DNA of 56,110 bases from Curvibacter sp. Its GTDB lineage: Bacteria; Pseudomonadota; Gammaproteobacteria; Burkholderiales; Burkholderiaceae_C. Below, one piece after another: positions 36,176 to 48,349 of this stretch. The notes beneath the pieces are model-generated. The model did no database searches. It saw nothing but the letters and a program-made list of their open reading frames with translations, and was not told the DNA's origin. Numbering within the stretch: the first letter of the stretch is position 1; each line of letters starts with the position of its first letter. Location of the stretch: assembly GCA_019233055.1 (NCBI GenBank), contig JAFAMV010000172.1, positions 1-56,110 on the forward strand, given 5' to 3'. Made by a program: the position numbers and the translations under genes.

Positions 36176-36249
36176 GTGAATCATCGAATGATCCCGCCTT
36201 GATCGATGAATTTTCAACCTTTAAAAGAACGTCACACCGAATGATTCAC
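36176..36249 (-). promoter_or_regulatory. putA upstream region with 9-bp inverted repeat
   Basis: The A/T-rich 113-bp gap upstream of putA contains GTGAATCAT (36176-36184) and its exact inverse ATGATTCAC (36241-36249), 65 bp start to start. The first arm continues into the short dyad ATCAT-CGA-ATGAT. A possible -35 TTGAAA lies between the arms on the minus strand with a poor -10. The arrangement would suit a dimeric or oligomeric regulator of the Lrp type, common for putA, but none is encoded nearby. Confidence 0.4.
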
Positions 36250-36271
36250 TATTCAAACCCCCACTCCGACC

Positions 36272-36946
36272 TCAAGCGGCCCCCAGCTCGCGCAGCTTGA
36301 TGAAGGCCAGCGCTGCCATCACCGCGTCGTTGAGCGCATCGTGGGCATCGCGCAGCGGCAGGCCCAGATCGGCCATGAGGCGGGCGAAGCTCAGGTCGAT
36401 GTCGGCGTTGTCGTGCTGCTGGTAGGCGGGCAGCTGGCGGAACTTGTGGTCGTAGTAGAGCGCCGACACCTCGATCTTCTCCTGCGGCAGGCCCTGGCCC
36501 AGCAGGGGCCGCACCGCCTTGTTGAGCATGGCGACGTCGAATTCGAGGTAGTAGCCCACCAGGGGCCGGGGGCCGATGAAGTGCAGCAGGCGGCGCACCG
36601 CTTCGGCGATGGGCAGGCCTTCGGCCACATCGCGTTCGCGCAGGCGGTGGATGCGGATGCTCTCGGGCGAGACGCCGCGCTCGGGCCGCACCAGCAGCTC
36701 CAGCCGCTCGCTGGTCAGGATGCGGCGCCCGACGATGCGCACCGCGCCGATGGAGATGATCTCGTCGCTGCGCACATTGAGCCCGGTGGTCTCGCAGTCG
36801 AGCGACACCCATTCCCCGGGCGGCGGTGCATCGAACAGGAAGCGGTAGGCCGGATCGGCAAGCCGGCGCATCGCCCATTCGCGGCGCAGGCGCCGGATCA
36901 GGCGGCTGGCCACCGGCAGCGGGGGCATGGGGGGCAGGCCGCTCAT
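36272..36946 (-). CDS. 3'-5' exonuclease, DnaQ-like (DEDD family)
   Basis: A 224-residue exonuclease. The DEDD motifs are SLDCETTGLN (ExoI: Asp, Glu), GYYLEFDVAMLNK (ExoII Asp) and the C-terminal AHDALNDAVMAA (ExoIII: His, Asp), making it DEDDh. About 45 basic residues precede the domain (SRLIRRLRREWAMRRL). Family members trim 3' ends of DNA or RNA; lone DnaQ-like proteins are common in this order next to cNMP/CBS/DUF294 genes. The start overlaps the stop of that gene (ATGA), so the two products are made together. Confidence 0.85.
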   Translation of the reverse strand: MSGLPPMPPLPVASRLIRRLRREWAMRRLADPAYRFLFDAPPPGEWVSLDCETTGLNVRSDEIISIGAVRIVGRRILTSERLELLVRPERGVSPESIRIHRLRERDVAEGLPIAEAVRRLLHFIGPRPLVGYYLEFDVAMLNKAVRPLLGQGLPQEKIEVSALYYDHKFRQLPAYQQHDNADIDLSFARLMADLGLPLRDAHDALNDAVMAALAFIKLRELGAA

Positions 36947-38769
36947 GACAGGGCGTCCAGGCGGAAGCGGTGGCGCAACTGGGCCTTGAAGCGCTTGACC
37001 ACGCTCAGCGAATCCTTGAGCAGGTCGCGCTCGAGCGCGCTGAGCTTGCCGAAATCGACCGCCCCGGTGACCGGGCGGTGCTTGTCGAGCTCGGCCAGCC
37101 CGGCCTTGAGCTTGAGGCCCATGAAGACCTGGAGGCTGTCGATCAGTTCATCGCCGTTCTCGGCGCTGAGCACCCCGCTGGCCACCAGGGCGGCGATGCG
37201 GGCGGTGGTGCTGGTCTCGGTCAGGTGGCCGGCCAGGGCCAGGCTGCGCACGCCGTGCACCAGGGGAAAGATGCCTTCCTTCTTCAGGTTGAGATGGCGC
37301 CCGTCGTCACCCAGCGAGAACAGGCGCGGCAGCCAGCCGCCATGCTCGCCGAAGGCGTCGAGCGCCGAGGCGAAGCGGCTGAGCATGGCCTCGTTGTCGC
37401 GCGACAGCGAGCGGATGCCCTCCTGCACCTGGTCGAGCAGGGTCGAGTCGCCGCAGACCGCATGGGCATCCATGAAGATGGCCAGCCGCATGAGCTTCTC
37501 GGGGTCGGGCTGCAGCATCCAGTCGCGGGCCCGCTGGCTGAACTCGGTGACATTGCCGCGCCACTGCGGGTTGTTGAGCATGATGTGTCCCGCACACTCG
37601 GGGTAGCCGAAGGCCTGCAGCGCATCCGAGAAGCGCTGGCAGATGGCGTCGAGGTCGGCCGGCGGCGCATAGCCGTCGCGCAGCACCAGCGCATTGTCCT
37701 GGTCGGTCTTGAGCAACTGCTCGCCGCGCCCCTCGCTGCCCATGACGAACAGGCAGCTGTTGGCCACCAATTCGGGCGGCGCGATCATGGCCCAGGCGTG
37801 CTCGAACAGGCGCAGGTTGAGCTGCTGCACCAGCTTGGCGATCAGCGCCACCCGGGTGCCGCCCCGGTAGAGCAGGCCGATCATGCGGGTGATCTGGGCC
37901 GCCGCCTGGCTCAGGGCCTGCAGGTCGCGCGCCTGTTCGATCTGCACCGTGATCAGGTGCGAATGGTTGCCCAGGAAACTGAACAGATCCAGCGCCGCCA
38001 GGATGCCGCGCACCTCGCCGTCCTCGACCACCACCACGCGATGCACGCGGCAGCGCAGCATCAGGGCCATGGCGTCGCCGAGCAGGTCCGAAGGCCGCAC
38101 CGTGACCAGCTGGTAGCTGGCGAACTCGCCGACGGCCAGTTGCTCCAGCGGGCGCCCGTCGAGCACCGCGCGCTGCAGCGAGTTGGCGGTGAAGATGCCC
38201 AGGCGCGGCGGACTGCTGCGGCTGTCGCGCACCAGGGCGTTGTTGGTGCGTTCGGCCCGGAACTGGCGCACCACCGAGATGATGTCGGTGTCGGCCTCCA
38301 CCGTGGGCACCGGCCGCACAAAGGCCTCGTCGACGCGGGCCAGGGTCAGCGAATGCAGCTCATGGCTGCCCTGGCGCTGGGCCAGGGCGCTGAGCTTGTT
38401 GCTCAGGGCCGAGAACAGCAGGGCGCCGAAGGTGGCGTTGGAGGCGATCAGCTCGTTGACCGTCTGCTTGGCCAGCTGGTAGGCCACCACCTCTTCGGCC
38501 GCCACGAAGCGGTTGCTGACCCGGCCGGCCACCAGGCCTCGGCCGTCGAAGGCGTCGTCGGTGCCGCAGGTGGAGACCACCTCGTCACCGTCGAGCTGGG
38601 TCACATAGCCCTTGATGATGACGAACAGGTGGGTGGGCTCGCTGCCCACTTCGAGGATGGTCTCGCCGGCCCTGAAATAGGCGACATCGATGCTGTTGCG
38701 CACCAGGCGCTGCTCATCCGGGCTCAGGCAGTCGAAGGGCGAGGCCGAGAAATTGAAGGCATTGGGCAT
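36943..38769 (-). CDS. cNMP-binding / CBS / DUF294 nucleotidyltransferase-like protein
   Basis: A 608-residue soluble signalling protein. In order: a cyclic-nucleotide-binding barrel (about 10-125, ETILEVGSEPTHLFVIIKGYV), a pair of CBS domains (about 150-280), a GlnD-type nucleotidyltransferase-like domain with GSEGRGEQLLKTDQDNAL (about 345-362), and a C-terminal DUF294 substrate-binding domain. The GS and DxD-like residues of the transferase motif are present, so uridylyl- or similar transfer is possible. No partner protein is known with certainty. It is coupled to a DnaQ-like exonuclease. Confidence 0.85.
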   Translation of the reverse strand: MPNAFNFSASPFDCLSPDEQRLVRNSIDVAYFRAGETILEVGSEPTHLFVIIKGYVTQLDGDEVVSTCGTDDAFDGRGLVAGRVSNRFVAAEEVVAYQLAKQTVNELIASNATFGALLFSALSNKLSALAQRQGSHELHSLTLARVDEAFVRPVPTVEADTDIISVVRQFRAERTNNALVRDSRSSPPRLGIFTANSLQRAVLDGRPLEQLAVGEFASYQLVTVRPSDLLGDAMALMLRCRVHRVVVVEDGEVRGILAALDLFSFLGNHSHLITVQIEQARDLQALSQAAAQITRMIGLLYRGGTRVALIAKLVQQLNLRLFEHAWAMIAPPELVANSCLFVMGSEGRGEQLLKTDQDNALVLRDGYAPPADLDAICQRFSDALQAFGYPECAGHIMLNNPQWRGNVTEFSQRARDWMLQPDPEKLMRLAIFMDAHAVCGDSTLLDQVQEGIRSLSRDNEAMLSRFASALDAFGEHGGWLPRLFSLGDDGRHLNLKKEGIFPLVHGVRSLALAGHLTETSTTARIAALVASGVLSAENGDELIDSLQVFMGLKLKAGLAELDKHRPVTGAVDFGKLSALERDLLKDSLSVVKRFKAQLRHRFRLDALS

Positions 38770-38856
38770 GGGGTCTGTCTCCAGCCAGAGGGGCCTTGCA
38801 CATTCTGGACGACGCGCTGGGCCGGGGCTTGACCCAGATTCAGCCAGAGCCTGATT

Positions 38857-39483
38857 TCACAGACCTGACGGCACCTCGGCCGAACGGACCCACTCGGTGT
38901 CGAACCAGGTGTCGCCGTCGAGGCAGGCGCGCAGCATGGGCAGGCCGTCCAGGCCCCAGAACAGCTTGTCGTCGAAGGCCACGGTCGGCACCCCGAACAC
39001 CCCGCGGGCCTGGGCCTGGTCGGTATTGCGCCGCAGCATGGCCTTGACCGCCTCGTCCTCGGGCTCGTGGCGCAGGCGCAGCCCCGCGCGCAGGGTCTGC
39101 AGGCGTGCCGGATCGAGCGCCTCGTGGCCGCCCTGCCAGACATGGCGCAGGATCTCGCCTGCGGTGTGGCGGTTGATGCAGCCGTCCTCGCTGGTGGCCA
39201 GGGCCAGGCGCAGCAGGGGCAGCGGCGGGAAGGGATGCCGCGCCGGCATCTGCAGCCCCACCCCGAGGTGGTGCCCGAGCCAGCAGACCTGACGGTAGGT
39301 CCAGTCGCGCTTGGGGGGGATGCCGGCCGGCCCCGGGTTGGCATGCTGCTTGAACAGGGCCCCGAGCAGCACCGGCCTGTAGCGCACGTGGTAGCTCAGG
39401 CCCTGCAAGGCCTCGGGCAGGCGCTCGAAGGCCAGCCAGGCGTAGGGCGAGACAAAGTCGAGATAGAAATCGAGTTGCTTCAT
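38857..39483 (-). CDS. 2-hydroxychromene-2-carboxylate isomerase family protein
   Basis: A 208-residue DsbA-fold protein of the kappa-class GST/HCCA isomerase family. MKQLDFYLDFVSPYAWLAFE has the family DFxSPYA box with the Ser that binds glutathione thiolate, and the C-terminal half has GVFGVPTVAFDDKLFWGLDGLPML. In naphthalene catabolism the enzyme isomerises 2-hydroxychromene-2-carboxylate, but many Burkholderiales copies are in unrelated operons, as here. The start overlaps the DUF1289 stop (ATGA). There is an 87-bp gap to the DUF294 gene. Confidence 0.85.
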   Translation of the reverse strand: MKQLDFYLDFVSPYAWLAFERLPEALQGLSYHVRYRPVLLGALFKQHANPGPAGIPPKRDWTYRQVCWLGHHLGVGLQMPARHPFPPLPLLRLALATSEDGCINRHTAGEILRHVWQGGHEALDPARLQTLRAGLRLRHEPEDEAVKAMLRRNTDQAQARGVFGVPTVAFDDKLFWGLDGLPMLRACLDGDTWFDTEWVRSAEVPSGL

Positions 39484-39731
39484 CGGTCCTCCGGGGATGG
39501 CGCCAGACCGGCGCGCTGCAGGACGGCGCGCCAGACACCGCGTTTGTATGCCTCGGGGGCGCCGCTCCAGGCGCAGATCTCGTCGATGTTGCGCCAGCAA
39601 CCCTCGCACAGCCCGCTGCGGGCCGCCACCCGGCACACCGAGATGCAGGGGGACGGCACCGGCTCGTCCAGCCGGGTCAGCGCCGACTGCCCCCGCCGGG
39701 CCAGTTCGGCCAGCACCTGCTTCTTCTTCAT
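39480..39731 (-). CDS. DUF1289 family protein
   Basis: An 83-residue protein with the DUF1289 signature SPCISVCRV...GLCEGCWRNIDEICAW, containing four cysteines (CxxxC and CxxC) suited to binding zinc or an iron-sulfur cluster. Basic residues begin the protein. Function is unknown. It overlaps the genes on both sides by 4 nt, so the three (YbaK, DUF1289, HCCA isomerase) form one translationally coupled string. Confidence 0.8.
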   Translation of the reverse strand: MKKKQVLAELARRGQSALTRLDEPVPSPCISVCRVAARSGLCEGCWRNIDEICAWSGAPEAYKRGVWRAVLQRAGLAPSPEDR

Positions 39732-40231
39732 GCCGGGGCCTGGACCACATCGGCGACGGGGGCACCGTCGGTCAGGCCCTCGAGGTCGTGCGGACGCAGC
39801 CGGAACACCGCATGCGGGTGGCCGGCGGCGGCCCAGATCTCGTCGAAGCGGAAGAGCTCGCGGTCGATCAGCGTCACCGGCCGATTCAGATGCCCGACCG
39901 GCGACACGCCACCGATGGCAAAGCCGGTGCTGGCGCGCACGAACTCGGCATCGGCGCGGCCGGTCTTGCCGACCAGCACATCGACCTTCTTCTCGTCGAC
40001 ACGCCGGTCGCCCGAGGTGATGACCAGCACCGCCACCTGGTCGGCGCGGCGCTTGAAGATGATGCTCTTGGCGATCTGCCCGACCGCCACGCCCAGGGTG
40101 TCGGCCGCCTGCTGGGCGGTGCGGCAGGCGTCATCGAGCATCAGCGGGGCATGCGGATGGCCTTTGCCCTGCAGCAGATCGGCCACGCGCTGCACGTTCT
40201 CGGGCAGGGGCTTGACTTCGGCGCCGCACAT
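39728..40231 (-). CDS. YbaK/EbsC family aminoacyl-tRNA deacylase
   Basis: A 167-residue protein of the YbaK/ProX-like editing family. Family segments include GQIAKSIIFKRR, with the catalytic lysine region, LVITSGDRRVDEKKV, and the GFAIGGVSPVGH loop that holds the tRNA acyl group. Members hydrolyse mischarged aminoacyl-tRNA such as Cys- or Ala-tRNA(Pro) in trans. The ATG at 40231 lies two bases before the stop of the HMG-CoA lyase gene, so it belongs to the same transcript although its function is unrelated to leucine breakdown. Confidence 0.85.
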   Translation of the reverse strand: MCGAEVKPLPENVQRVADLLQGKGHPHAPLMLDDACRTAQQAADTLGVAVGQIAKSIIFKRRADQVAVLVITSGDRRVDEKKVDVLVGKTGRADAEFVRASTGFAIGGVSPVGHLNRPVTLIDRELFRFDEIWAAAGHPHAVFRLRPHDLEGLTDGAPVADVVQAPA

Positions 40232-40232
40232 C

Positions 40233-41141
40233 TCAGCCGGCCCTCTTGTTGAGCAGCGCAGTGGCCACGCGCGACTGCGTCTTGCGGCCGAGGAAATCGC
40301 TGATGTAGACGCCGGCATCGATGAGGCGGTCGAGGTCGATGCCGGTGGCTATGCCCATGCCGTGCAGCATGTAGACCACGTCTTCGGTGGCAACATTGCC
40401 GGTGGCGCCCTTGGCGTAGGGGCAGCCGCCCAGGCCGGCCACCGAGGTGTCGTACTGCCAGACGCCCATCTCGAGCGTGGCCAGGGTGTTGGCCAGCGCC
40501 TGGCCGTAGGTGTCGTGGAAATGCCCCGAGACCTCGTCGAGCGCATAGACCGACAGCGCCGCCTCCATGGCGCGCTGCACCTTGCGCGGCGTGCCCACAC
40601 CGATGGTGTCGGCCACGCCCACATGCTGCACCCCGATGTCCTTCATCAGGCGCGCCACCAGGCTCACGCGTTCGGGCGCGATCTCGCCCTCGTAGGGGCA
40701 GCCGACGGTGCAGGAGATGGCGCCGCGCACATGGATGCCGGCGCCGCGCGCCGCCGCGACCACCGGGGCGAAGCGCTCGATGCTCTCGGCGATCGAACAG
40801 TTGATGTTGCGCTGGCTGAAGGCTTCGCTGGCGGCGCCGAAGACCACGATCTCGTCGGGCTGCGACAGCAGCGCCGACTCATAGCCTTTGAGGTTGGGCG
40901 TGAGCACCGAATATTGCACGCCGACCTGGCGCTGGATGCCCGCCATCACCTCGGCGTTGTCGCCCATCTGCGGCACCCATTTGGGGCTGACGAAGCTGGT
41001 GACTTCGATGTGGCGCAGACCGGCATCCTGCAGCCGGTGCACCAGGCCGATCTTGATGTCGGCGGGCACCGCCTGCTTTTCGTTCTGCAGGCCGTCACGG
41101 GGGCCGACATCGACCAGTTTGACGCGGGAGGGAAGGGTCAT
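40233..41141 (-). CDS. mvaB: Hydroxymethylglutaryl-CoA lyase
   Basis: A 302-residue TIM-barrel lyase that splits HMG-CoA to acetoacetate and acetyl-CoA in the last step of leucine catabolism. Visible are VGPRDGLQNE (acid/base and metal residues), HFHDTYGQALAN (metal histidines) and GLGGCPYAKGATGN, the C-terminal loop with the catalytic cysteine. Length matches the bacterial family (about 300). It lies downstream of the carboxylase and hydratase genes that form HMG-CoA, 37 bp after the dehydrogenase gene. Confidence 0.93.
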   Translation of the reverse strand: MTLPSRVKLVDVGPRDGLQNEKQAVPADIKIGLVHRLQDAGLRHIEVTSFVSPKWVPQMGDNAEVMAGIQRQVGVQYSVLTPNLKGYESALLSQPDEIVVFGAASEAFSQRNINCSIAESIERFAPVVAAARGAGIHVRGAISCTVGCPYEGEIAPERVSLVARLMKDIGVQHVGVADTIGVGTPRKVQRAMEAALSVYALDEVSGHFHDTYGQALANTLATLEMGVWQYDTSVAGLGGCPYAKGATGNVATEDVVYMLHGMGIATGIDLDRLIDAGVYISDFLGRKTQSRVATALLNKRAG

Positions 41142-41178
41142 GGCTTGCCTTTCGGTTGGGGGGCGGCGCTACCGGATC

Positions 41179-42111
41179 TCAGTAGCCGCGCCCGGGATCG
41201 ACCACACCGGCGATCGGCTGGCCGCGCAGCAAGGCCTGCATCTTGCCCACGATCTGGGCGATGCTTTCCTCGCGCAAGGTGCGCGCCGAGGTGTGGGGGG
41301 TGAGGGTGAGGCGCGGATCGCGCCAGAAGGGGTGGTCGGCCGGCAGCGGTTCGGTGCGGAACACGTCCAGCGTGGCGCCGCCGAGCCGGCCGCTGTCGAG
41401 CAGGGGGATCAGGTCTTCCTCGACCAGGTGGCCGCCGCGCGCCACATTGATCAGGTGGCCGCCGGGTGCCAGGCGCGACAGGCTGTCGCGGTTCAGGATG
41501 CCCTCGGTCTCGGCCGTCAACGGCAGCAGGCAGATCAGCACCTGCAGGTCCTGCAGGAAGGCGTTGAAGCCCTCGCCGCCCACCGGCCCCGAGAAGCAGT
41601 CGACGCCGGCCACGGACCTGGGGCTGCGGCTGTAGCCGCGCACCGGAAACTCAAACAGCTGCAGCGACTTCGCCACGCGCTCGCCCAACACCCCCAGGCC
41701 CATGACACCGACGCGGAAATCGGCCCGGCTCAGCGGCTTGCGGTAGGCCCAGCGGCCCTGCGCCATCTCAGCCTGGTAGACCCCCAGCTCGCGGAACTGG
41801 CGGATCACCGCATGGGTGACGAATTCGGCCATCTGGACCGACATGCCGGCATCGTCCAGGCGCACCACCGGCACGCCGGACGGCAGACGGCGCTTGAGCA
41901 GCGCATCGACACCGGCGCCGATGTTGAAGAGCGCGCGCAGGCCGGCGGCCTGTTCGTCGAGAAAAGTCTGGGGCGGCGCCCAGACCACGCCGAAATCGGC
42001 CTGCGGCGCACCAGGCGCCCAGGCCGTGACCTGGGCCTCAGGCCACAGTGCACGGAAGCCCGCCATCCAGGGTTCGGGGCGGTTGTCGGTCAGGCAGAGG
42101 GTGATGTTCAT
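41179..42111 (-). CDS. Glyoxylate/hydroxypyruvate reductase A-type 2-hydroxyacid dehydrogenase
   Basis: A 310-residue NAD(P)-dependent D-2-hydroxyacid dehydrogenase of the GhrA subgroup. The cofactor fold has GVMGLGVLGERVAKSL; catalytic residues are Arg in INVARGGHLVEEDLI, Glu in VFRTEPLP and His in LTLTPHTSA. It reduces glyoxylate or hydroxypyruvate, or an alpha-keto acid. The start at 42111 (MNITLCLTDNRPEPW) is preferred over an upstream in-frame ATG at 42138. Its presence within a leucine-degradation operon is unexpected; a role with branched 2-keto or 2-hydroxy acids is a guess. Confidence 0.85.
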   Translation of the reverse strand: MNITLCLTDNRPEPWMAGFRALWPEAQVTAWAPGAPQADFGVVWAPPQTFLDEQAAGLRALFNIGAGVDALLKRRLPSGVPVVRLDDAGMSVQMAEFVTHAVIRQFRELGVYQAEMAQGRWAYRKPLSRADFRVGVMGLGVLGERVAKSLQLFEFPVRGYSRSPRSVAGVDCFSGPVGGEGFNAFLQDLQVLICLLPLTAETEGILNRDSLSRLAPGGHLINVARGGHLVEEDLIPLLDSGRLGGATLDVFRTEPLPADHPFWRDPRLTLTPHTSARTLREESIAQIVGKMQALLRGQPIAGVVDPGRGY

Positions 42112-42156
42112 GGGCCGATAGTCTGCCACCAAGCCCATGCGCCTGCTCGGCCGCGC

Positions 42157-44157
42157 TCAGGCCGCCAGCGGCTCCAGACGCAGCAGCTCGGCCCCGTCGC
42201 CGACCTGGTCGCCCGGCGCATACAGCAGCTCCAGCACCGTGCCGTCGGCCGGCGCGGCGATGGTGTGCTCCATCTTCATGGCCTCCATGACCGCCAGGGG
42301 CTGGCCCTTGCTGACGCGGTCGCCGGCCTGGACCGCGAACGACACCACCTTGCCCGGCATGGGCGCGGTGAGGCGGCCGCCTTCGGCCTGGCTGTCGCCC
42401 GCGTGGGCCAGCAGGTCGACCACGGTGATCTCGCTGGCACCGGCGGCGCCGAAGACGTGGGCGACCTCGCCGGCTCGATAGACCTGCACCAGCTGGCGCT
42501 GGCCGTCGACATGCAGCTCCAGCCCCTCGGGCACCACCCGCCAGGCCAGCGGCAGCGGGGTCTCGCCGAGCAGCAGCACCAGGGTGCCATCGTGCCGGTA
42601 GCTCAGCCGGGCCTCCTGGGCCTGGCCGCGGAATTCGAAGGCGAAACGGCGCACCGTCTCGCCATGCGAGCGCCAGCCGTCACGCCGGCTGAAGGGGTCG
42701 GACCCCTCGGCGGCCTGCTCGTCGGCCAGGCTGCGGGCCACCACAGCCGCCGCCACCAGCGGCAGGCCCAGGCGTTCCTGGTCGAACAGCACCGCCTGCT
42801 CGCGCGGGATCAGCGCGGTGTCGAGCTGCGCCTGGGCGAACGAGGCGCTGTGCAGCACATGGCGCAGGAACTGCACATTGGTGCTCAGGCCCACGATGTG
42901 GGTCTGCGCCAGGGCCTGGTCGAGCCGGGCCAACGCCTCTTCGCGGGTGGCGCCGTGCACGATCAGCTTGGCCACCATCGAATCGTAGAAGGGGCTGATG
43001 ACATCGCCTTCGCGCACGCCGTCGTCGAAGCGCACCGTGCCGCGCTCGAAGGCGCTGCTGGCGGGCTTGCGGTAGACCTGCAGCCGGCCGGTGGCGGGCA
43101 GGAACTGGCGGTCGGGGTTCTCGGCGCAGATGCGGGCCTCGATGGCGTGGCCGTGGATCTGCAGCTGATCCTGGCGCAGCGGCAGGCGCTGGCCATGGGC
43201 CACGCGCAACTGCCATTCGACCAGGTCGAGGCCGGTGATGGCCTCGGTGACCGGGTGCTCGACCTGCAGCCGGGTGTTCATCTCCATGAAGAAGAAGTCC
43301 ATGCTGCCATCGGGCCGTTGCTCGACGATGAATTCGACGGTGCCCGCGCCCACATAGGCCACCGCCTTGGCGGCCGCCACCGCCGCCTGGCCCATGCGCT
43401 CACGCAGGGCCTGCGACAGGCCCGGCGCCGGCGCCTCTTCGAGCACCTTCTGGTGGCGCCGCTGCACCGAGCAGTCACGCTCGAACAGGTAGACGCAGTC
43501 GCCATGGCTGTCGCCGAAGACCTGGATCTCGATGTGGCGCGGACGCTGCACGTACTTCTCGACCAGCACCGCGTCGTCGCCGAAGCTGTTGATGGCCTCG
43601 CGCTGGCAGGAGGCCAGGGCGGCGGCGAAGTCTTCGGAGCGCTCGACCGCGCGCATGCCCTTGCCCCCGCCACCGGCGCTGGCCTTGATCAGCACCGGGT
43701 AGCCGATGCGGTCGGCCTCGCGCTGCAGCAGCGCAGGATCCTGGTCGGCGCCGTGGTAGCCGGGCACCAGGGGCACGCCGGCCTTTTCCATCAGTTGCTT
43801 GGACTCGGCCTTCAGGCCCATGGCCTGGATGGCCGAGGCCGGCGGACCGATGAAGACCAGGCCTGCGTCCGCGCAGGCCTGGGCGAAGTCTTCGTTCTCG
43901 CTGAGGAAGCCGTAGCCGGGGTGGATGGCCTGGGCCCCGGTGGCCTTGGCCGCCTCGAGGATGCGCTCCCAGCGCAGGTAGCTGTCCTTGGGGGCACTGC
44001 CGCCGACATGCACGGCCTCGTCGCAGGCCGCCACATGCTTGGCCTGGGCATCGGCATCGGAGTAGACCGCCACGGTCTGGATGCCCATGCGGCGGGCGGT
44101 GGCGGCGACGCGGCAGGCTATTTCGCCGCGATTGGCAATCAGGATTTTTTTGAACAT
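42157..44157 (-). CDS. liuD: Methylcrotonyl-CoA carboxylase biotin-containing alpha subunit
   Basis: A 666-residue biotin carboxylase fused to its carrier domain. Biotin carboxylase motifs are KILIANRGEIACRV, the ATP-grasp loop SAGGGGKGMR, and EMNTRLQVEHPVTE. The carrier domain at the C-terminus carries the biotinylation site EAMKMEH. Substrate cannot be read from this subunit alone, but the surrounding 3-methylcrotonyl-type beta subunit, methylglutaconyl-CoA hydratase and HMG-CoA lyase make methylcrotonyl-CoA the clear choice. It follows the hydratase gene after 18 bp. Confidence 0.92.
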   Translation of the reverse strand: MFKKILIANRGEIACRVAATARRMGIQTVAVYSDADAQAKHVAACDEAVHVGGSAPKDSYLRWERILEAAKATGAQAIHPGYGFLSENEDFAQACADAGLVFIGPPASAIQAMGLKAESKQLMEKAGVPLVPGYHGADQDPALLQREADRIGYPVLIKASAGGGGKGMRAVERSEDFAAALASCQREAINSFGDDAVLVEKYVQRPRHIEIQVFGDSHGDCVYLFERDCSVQRRHQKVLEEAPAPGLSQALRERMGQAAVAAAKAVAYVGAGTVEFIVEQRPDGSMDFFFMEMNTRLQVEHPVTEAITGLDLVEWQLRVAHGQRLPLRQDQLQIHGHAIEARICAENPDRQFLPATGRLQVYRKPASSAFERGTVRFDDGVREGDVISPFYDSMVAKLIVHGATREEALARLDQALAQTHIVGLSTNVQFLRHVLHSASFAQAQLDTALIPREQAVLFDQERLGLPLVAAAVVARSLADEQAAEGSDPFSRRDGWRSHGETVRRFAFEFRGQAQEARLSYRHDGTLVLLLGETPLPLAWRVVPEGLELHVDGQRQLVQVYRAGEVAHVFGAAGASEITVVDLLAHAGDSQAEGGRLTAPMPGKVVSFAVQAGDRVSKGQPLAVMEAMKMEHTIAAPADGTVLELLYAPGDQVGDGAELLRLEPLAA

Positions 44158-44175
44158 AGTGCCCTCGCTCGGATT

Positions 44176-44958
44176 TCAGTTGAGCCAGTTCGGCTTGCGT
44201 TTCTGCAGGAAGGACTGCACCCCCTCGCGCCCTTCGTCGCTGGCGCGGATGTCGGCAATGCCTTCGACGGTGGCGGCGATCAGGGCCGCATCGATCTCGC
44301 GGCCGGCCACGTCCTGGACCAGGCGCTTGGCCGCCCGCACCGCATTCGGGCTGGCGTTGACCAGCGCCTGCGTCAGCACCTCGACCTGGGCATCGAGTGC
44401 CGACGCCTCGACCACCGCATGCACGAAGCCGATGCGCAGGGCCTCGGCGGCGTCGAAGCGCTCGGCCGTCAGGAAGTAGCGCTGCGCCGCGCGCGCGCCC
44501 ATGGCGCGGATCACATAGGGGCTGATGGTGGCCGGGATCAGGCCCAGGCGGACCTCGGACAGGCAGAAGCCGGCGCTGTCGACCGCCACCGCCATGTCGC
44601 AGGCGGCCACCAGCCCCATGCCGCCGGCGTAGACGTCGCCCTGCACGCGGGCGATGGTGGGCTTGGGGCATTCATGGATCAGGCGCAGCATCTCGGCGAG
44701 CTTGGCGGCGTCGGCCAGGTTCTCCTCGCGGGTGTAGTCGGCCATGCGGCGCATCCAGTTGAGGTTGGCGCCGGCACAGAAGGCCGGGCCCTCGGCGCCC
44801 AGCACCACGGCGCGCACATCGGCGCGCGCGGCCACCTCGGTGAAGGCGGCGCTGATGGCCGCGATCACCTCGTCGCTGAAGGCATTGCGGATCTCGGGCT
44901 GGGTCAGGGTGATGCGGGCGACCCGCCCCTGCTGGGTGATCTGGAGGTACTGGCTCAT
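44176..44958 (-). CDS. liuC: Enoyl-CoA hydratase/isomerase, probable methylglutaconyl-CoA hydratase
   Basis: A 260-residue crotonase-fold protein. The oxyanion loop is AFCAGANLNWMRRMADY and the second is QGDVYAGGMGLVAACDMAVA, with SEVRLGLIPATISPYVIRAMG holding catalytic residues. NLNWM next to CAGA is typical of the LiuC/AUH branch. It adds water to 3-methylglutaconyl-CoA to yield HMG-CoA. The ATG at 44958 starts the conserved region; an upstream extension inside the spacer is rejected. It lies between the carboxylase subunit genes. Confidence 0.88.
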   Translation of the reverse strand: MSQYLQITQQGRVARITLTQPEIRNAFSDEVIAAISAAFTEVAARADVRAVVLGAEGPAFCAGANLNWMRRMADYTREENLADAAKLAEMLRLIHECPKPTIARVQGDVYAGGMGLVAACDMAVAVDSAGFCLSEVRLGLIPATISPYVIRAMGARAAQRYFLTAERFDAAEALRIGFVHAVVEASALDAQVEVLTQALVNASPNAVRAAKRLVQDVAGREIDAALIAATVEGIADIRASDEGREGVQSFLQKRKPNWLN

Positions 44959-44983
44959 GGTGTCGGGCGGCAGAGGGTGGGGA

Positions 44984-46588
<1,605 letters not shown>

Positions 46589-46630
46589 GGGGTCTCCGGG
46601 GAACGCAGGCGATGCCGAACGCGGGGCCGC

Positions 46631-48349
<1,719 letters not shown>

